Below are positions 61,140 to 64,000 of a stretch of DNA of 64,000 nt, one piece after another. Position 1 is the first letter of the stretch; the number at the start of each line of letters is the position of its first letter. The notes beneath the pieces are model-generated. The model was given only the letters and a program-made list of their open reading frames with translations. It did not search any database and was not told the DNA's origin. Source of the stretch: Paramecium octaurelia (taxonomy: Eukaryota > Ciliophora > Oligohymenophorea > Peniculida > Parameciidae). Both the position numbers and the translations under genes were made by a program. The stretch spans positions 245,095 through 309,094 of the forward strand of contig CAJJDP010000127.1 of assembly GCA_905182995.1 (NCBI GenBank). The letters are read 5' to 3'.

Positions 61140-61617
61140 AATTTAAATGAACTAAATTTTATAAATCATCAATTAAACTAAATATTTTCTTTTAATTGCA
61201 ATTGACTTTTCAAAGTAAATACAAAATGAAGAATTTTCAAATAAGTAGGTTTTGCCTTTCGATCTTAAATATCTTTAATTCTATTTAAAGCTCATTGAGT
61301 CAAAGAAATTTATTTTTAATTTTCTTATAAATCTTGATTTTTTTTTCTAATAAAATTTTCTTTCAATTCAATATCATGAAATAAATAATTCAATATATTT
61401 AAGTCATTCAAATGAACATCCTTGGTAAAGTAAATTATATCAAGATTGATCGCATAACTGATATTAAATTTATTGCTAAATTCCTTAAAAAGAAAGCTGT
61501 TTATCAAAAATGAAAATGTAAATTCGAATTCATAATAATTTTAATTGTATCATTTTCATAGTCCCAACAATTGATCCTCATTTTTGAATTCTTAGGCTCT
61601 ATCAAATTTATCTTAAT
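61140..61617. other. Intergenic (478 bp)
   Basis: Convergent spacer between the TLDc gene and the TPR gene. The 60-codon minus frame at 61325-61507 is considered chance. Confidence 0.5.
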
Positions 61618-62999
61618 TCAATAATGAATTATCTGAAATTTTTGTGAATCAATACTTTTATTTTTTAATATTTCTTAATTTATTGATATTCGAAGAGCAG
61701 AATCGTAAGAACTTATAGCTTTATGATAATCTTTAATTTTATCTAATGCTAATCCTATAATTAATTTGGAAATTAGAAACCTTTTCTAAAATAATAATGC
61801 TGATTATAAGAATTTATATTGATTGCTTTATTATATGATTTTACAGCTTCAGGGTAATGTTCAACTTAATGTAATGTTTTTCCTAATATTTTATTATTGG
61901 TATTATTAATTTGTTACCTTTATAGTAGTAGGCCTTATCATTATGAAAATTTATTTATAGTGCTAAATCATAACATTCGATTGCTTATTCAAAAAGTTTC
62001 AAATAAGTTAGCGCATATCCTTTATTTGAGATAAATAAATACCTTTATTTAAGTATATGGCATCGTTTTGGGAATTTATTTTTAAAGCTTTGTTATAATG
62101 TGCAATTGCATCCTCAAAATTTTTTGATTTTGCTAGAGCATTTCCTTTGATTTCTTTGTTATAAAATACCTTTATAAAAGTAAGCGGATGCATTATCCTA
62201 TTGTAAATTAATAACCTTATTATAATAAACAATAGCTTCCTCATAATTTTACATCAGATATAGGTCATTAGCTTAAGTAATTTTAAATTTATTACCTTAA
62301 GTTAAATATTGAGTTTATTTCTGAATGGTTTCTAAGTATGCTTAATTTTGGCTTTGGCTGGCTTACTTATAACTTAATTAACTAGTTAAATTACTCATCA
62401 ATTTCAACATATATCAAGAGCATTACAACTGCTCCAATCAGGAAAAGATAAATATACATAATGCAGACTATGACGTGAAATATTGCAATGCACCATGAAC
62501 TTCCTTTTGTAAGAAAGTTCATCATATACTCTAAATGTAGATATTACCAATTATACTTGTAAATTTCTATTTTTCATTAGTTAAGCAAATCCTCTTTATT
62601 AATTCTAAAGATTAAATTAGTTGTTCTATTTAATTTAGCTTATCCACTAAAAAAATTTATTAAAATTTACAATCATCTAGTTATCTATCTGGTTAATGTT
62701 CTTCTTTTAATATTAAGATTTATTAATTTGACAAAGAATTCAATTTTTTCTACTAAAATTGTCCTTAAATATTTCTTAAATCTTTTATTTGTTTTTCATA
62801 GGCATCAATCTAATGTCTGTTTAGTTGACTTAATTGAATTTATTTTTCTCTGATCTTGTCTAAATGGTCCTTTTTTTCTTTGATAGAAATTGATAAATCT
62901 TTGGTAATTTAACCAAATTATTTGCAGCTTTCGATATGATCCGAATGATCTTCTTCCAAACATCGCTAACAATAGATAGAAGTTTAAGGGCATTTTGTG
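61618..62999 (-). CDS. Coiled-coil/TPR protein, 5' end cut by assembly gap
   Basis: Minus-strand gene running into the N at 63000, stop TGA 61618-61620. The upstream part (62530-62999) is a coiled coil (SISIKEKKDHLDKIREKQIQ and so on), as in ciliate B-box/coiled-coil/TPR proteins. Five TPR units follow, each 34 residues (EDAIAHYNKALKIN, EQAIECYDLALQIN, PEAVKSYNKAININ). Introns at 62272-62295, 62145-62169, 62020-62042, 61883-61917 and 61755-61780 all fall at the same codon of the repeat, so four exons are exactly 102 nt. Between the coil and the TPRs lies a 117-bp stop-containing TA-bounded segment (62410-62526) that must be removed. TPRs are protein-interaction scaffolds; partner unknown. Confidence 0.75.
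61800..62773. repeat. Left copy of a ~974-bp duplicated segment
   Basis: Bases 61800-62773 recur at 63001-64000. By eye the two are identical except for a 26-bp insertion in the right copy. A single N at 63000 separates the copies, with 226 bp unique to the left side before it. This looks like two overlapping contig ends placed side by side. Confidence 0.85.
62410..62526. other. Candidate internal eliminated sequence, 117 bp
   Basis: TA at 62410-62411 and 62527-62528 bound 117 bp (39 triplets) holding four TGA codons in the gene frame. Removing it with one TA joins the coiled coil to the TPR part in frame (reads IGNIYIQSMLKLMSNL). The left end TATATCAA matches the IES consensus TAYAGYNR at all but one position; the right end is weak. 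The same segment is present in the duplicate copy at about 63637-63753. Confidence 0.6.
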
Positions 63000-63000
63000 N
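63000..63000. other. Assembly gap (single N)
   Basis: The only ambiguous base in the window. The sequence immediately to the right repeats sequence beginning 1,200 bp to the left, so the N is a scaffolding join and not a real distance. Confidence 0.9.
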
Positions 63001-64000
63001 CTGATTATAAGAATTTATATTGATTGCTTTATTATATGATTTTACAGCTTCAGGGTAATGTTCAACTTAATGTAATGTTTTTCCTAATATTTTATTATTG
63101 GTATTATTAATTTGTTACCTTTATAGTAGTAGGCCTTATCATTATGAAAATTTATTTATAGTGCTAAATCATAACATTCGATTGCTTATTCAAAAAGTTT
63201 CAAATAAGTTAGCGCATATCCTTTATTTGAGATAAATAAATACCTTTATTTAAGTATATGGCATCGTTTTGGGAATTTATTTTTAAAGCTTTGTTATAAT
63301 GTGCAATTGCATCCTCAAAATTTTTTGATTTTGCTAGAGCATTTCCTTTGATTTCTTTGTTATAAAATACCTTTATAAAAGTAAGCGGATGCATTATCCT
63401 ATTGTAAATTAATAACCTTATTATAATAAACAATAGCTTCCTCATAATTTTACATCAGATATATCGTCGCTGTTTCCATCAATCTAATAGGTCATTAGCT
63501 TAAGTAATTTTAAATTTATTACCTTAAGTTAAATATTGAGTTTATTTCTGAATGGTTTCTAAGTATGCTTAATTTTGGCTTTGGCTGGCTTACTTATAAC
63601 TTAATTAACTAGTTAAATTACTCATCAATTTCAACATATATCAAGAGCATTACAACTGCTCCAATCAGGAAAAGATAAATATACATAATGCAGACTATGA
63701 CGTGAAATATTGCAATGCACCATGAACTTCCTTTTGTAAGAAAGTTCATCATATACTCTAAATGTAGATATTACCAATTATACTTGTAAATTTCTATTTT
63801 TCATTAGTTAAGCAAATCCTCTTTATTAATTCTAAAGATTAAATTAGTTGTTCTATTTAATTTAGCTTATCCACTAAAAAAATTTATTAAAATTTACAAT
63901 CATCTAGTTATCTATCTGGTTAATGTTCTTCTTTTAATATTAAGATTTATTAATTTGACAAAGAATTCAATTTTTTCTACTAAAATTGTCCTTAAATATT
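63001..64000 (-). CDS. Second copy of coiled-coil/TPR gene, with insert; continues past window
   Basis: Repeats the TPR exons, introns and coil of 61800-62773. The extra 26 bp at 63462-63487 fall within the first TPR exon, shift the frame and bring in TGA, so this copy cannot encode the protein unless the insert is removed. The 117-bp segment is also present. The gene's 5' end should lie beyond 64000. It is probably the same locus assembled twice rather than a paralogue, because no substitutions were seen. Confidence 0.7.
63462..63487. other. Internal eliminated sequence, 26 bp, present in one copy only
   Basis: A 26-bp segment beginning TATCGTCG and followed by TA. The left copy has a single TA at the matching site (62261-62262) and is otherwise identical on both sides. 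Size, TA boundaries and precise excision all match the most common class of Paramecium IES. The left end matches TAYAGYNR in seven of eight positions. Confidence 0.75.

Noticed and set aside
1-64000. TGA read as tryptophan or another amino acid
   Set aside because: All well-supported genes end at TGA and spliced domains never need it as sense; the few internal TGAs fall in introns, IES-like segments or decayed genes.
1-64000. tRNA, rRNA, telomere repeats, transposons
   Set aside because: Looked for T-loop-like motifs, GGGGTT-type repeats and transposase motifs by eye; none convincing.

Overview
The window is ciliate nuclear DNA, almost certainly from a Paramecium. It is very AT-rich. Every convincing reading frame uses TAA and TAG as glutamine and TGA as the only stop. 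About 90 introns were placed by hand; nearly all are 20-35 nt long with GT...AG ends. For nearly all multi-exon models, total length minus introns is a multiple of three. Polyglutamine tracts are written as TAA/TAG runs. No rRNA, tRNA, CRISPR array or transposon was recognised. Species cannot be fixed from the sequence.

Layout. 1-7.1 kb: coiled-coil C-terminus, a possible Alba-like small gene, a zinc-ribbon gene, a PP2C phosphatase, a Jupiter/HN1-like gene, a ubiquitin protease and a secreted carbonic anhydrase. 7.5-22.4 kb: aspartyl protease, small unknown genes, a putative myristoylated coiled-coil protein, an OXLD1-like gene, a degenerate Rab-like protein, a trichocyst matrix-like protein, a coiled-coil protein, a secreted Cys-rich protein, a cyclin, an ACAD10/11-like fusion and a PKA catalytic subunit. 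22.7-29.5 kb: a giant TRANK1-like helicase/TPR gene. 29.8-39.2 kb: a second PP2C, a COMMD protein, a dual-specificity phosphatase and several unknown genes. 39.2-56.5 kb: two large tmcB-like membrane PAS proteins, an endoglycoceramidase-like hydrolase and a polyQ pseudokinase. 57-64 kb: a small basic protein, TPR-gene debris, a zinc-finger/TLDc protein and a B-box/coiled-coil/TPR gene interrupted by a one-base N gap.

Genes stand on both strands, mostly 50-500 bp apart. There are no operons, and neighbours do not form one pathway. The set is typical for Paramecium: phosphatases, kinases, membrane PAS proteins, trichocyst and ciliary-type coiled coils.

The most interesting signal is short TA-bounded DNA that behaves like internal eliminated sequences (IESs), the germline segments Paramecium removes when it makes its somatic nucleus. 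At the right end about 970 bp is present twice. One copy carries an extra 26-bp TA-bounded insert that wrecks the TPR frame; the other lacks it. A 117-bp and a 45-bp TA-bounded segment, both multiples of three and both holding in-frame TGA, interrupt otherwise continuous proteins. Several weaker 26-28 bp cases exist. The long genes contain no such interruptions, so this is either somatic DNA with some IES retention or a germline assembly with few IESs here.
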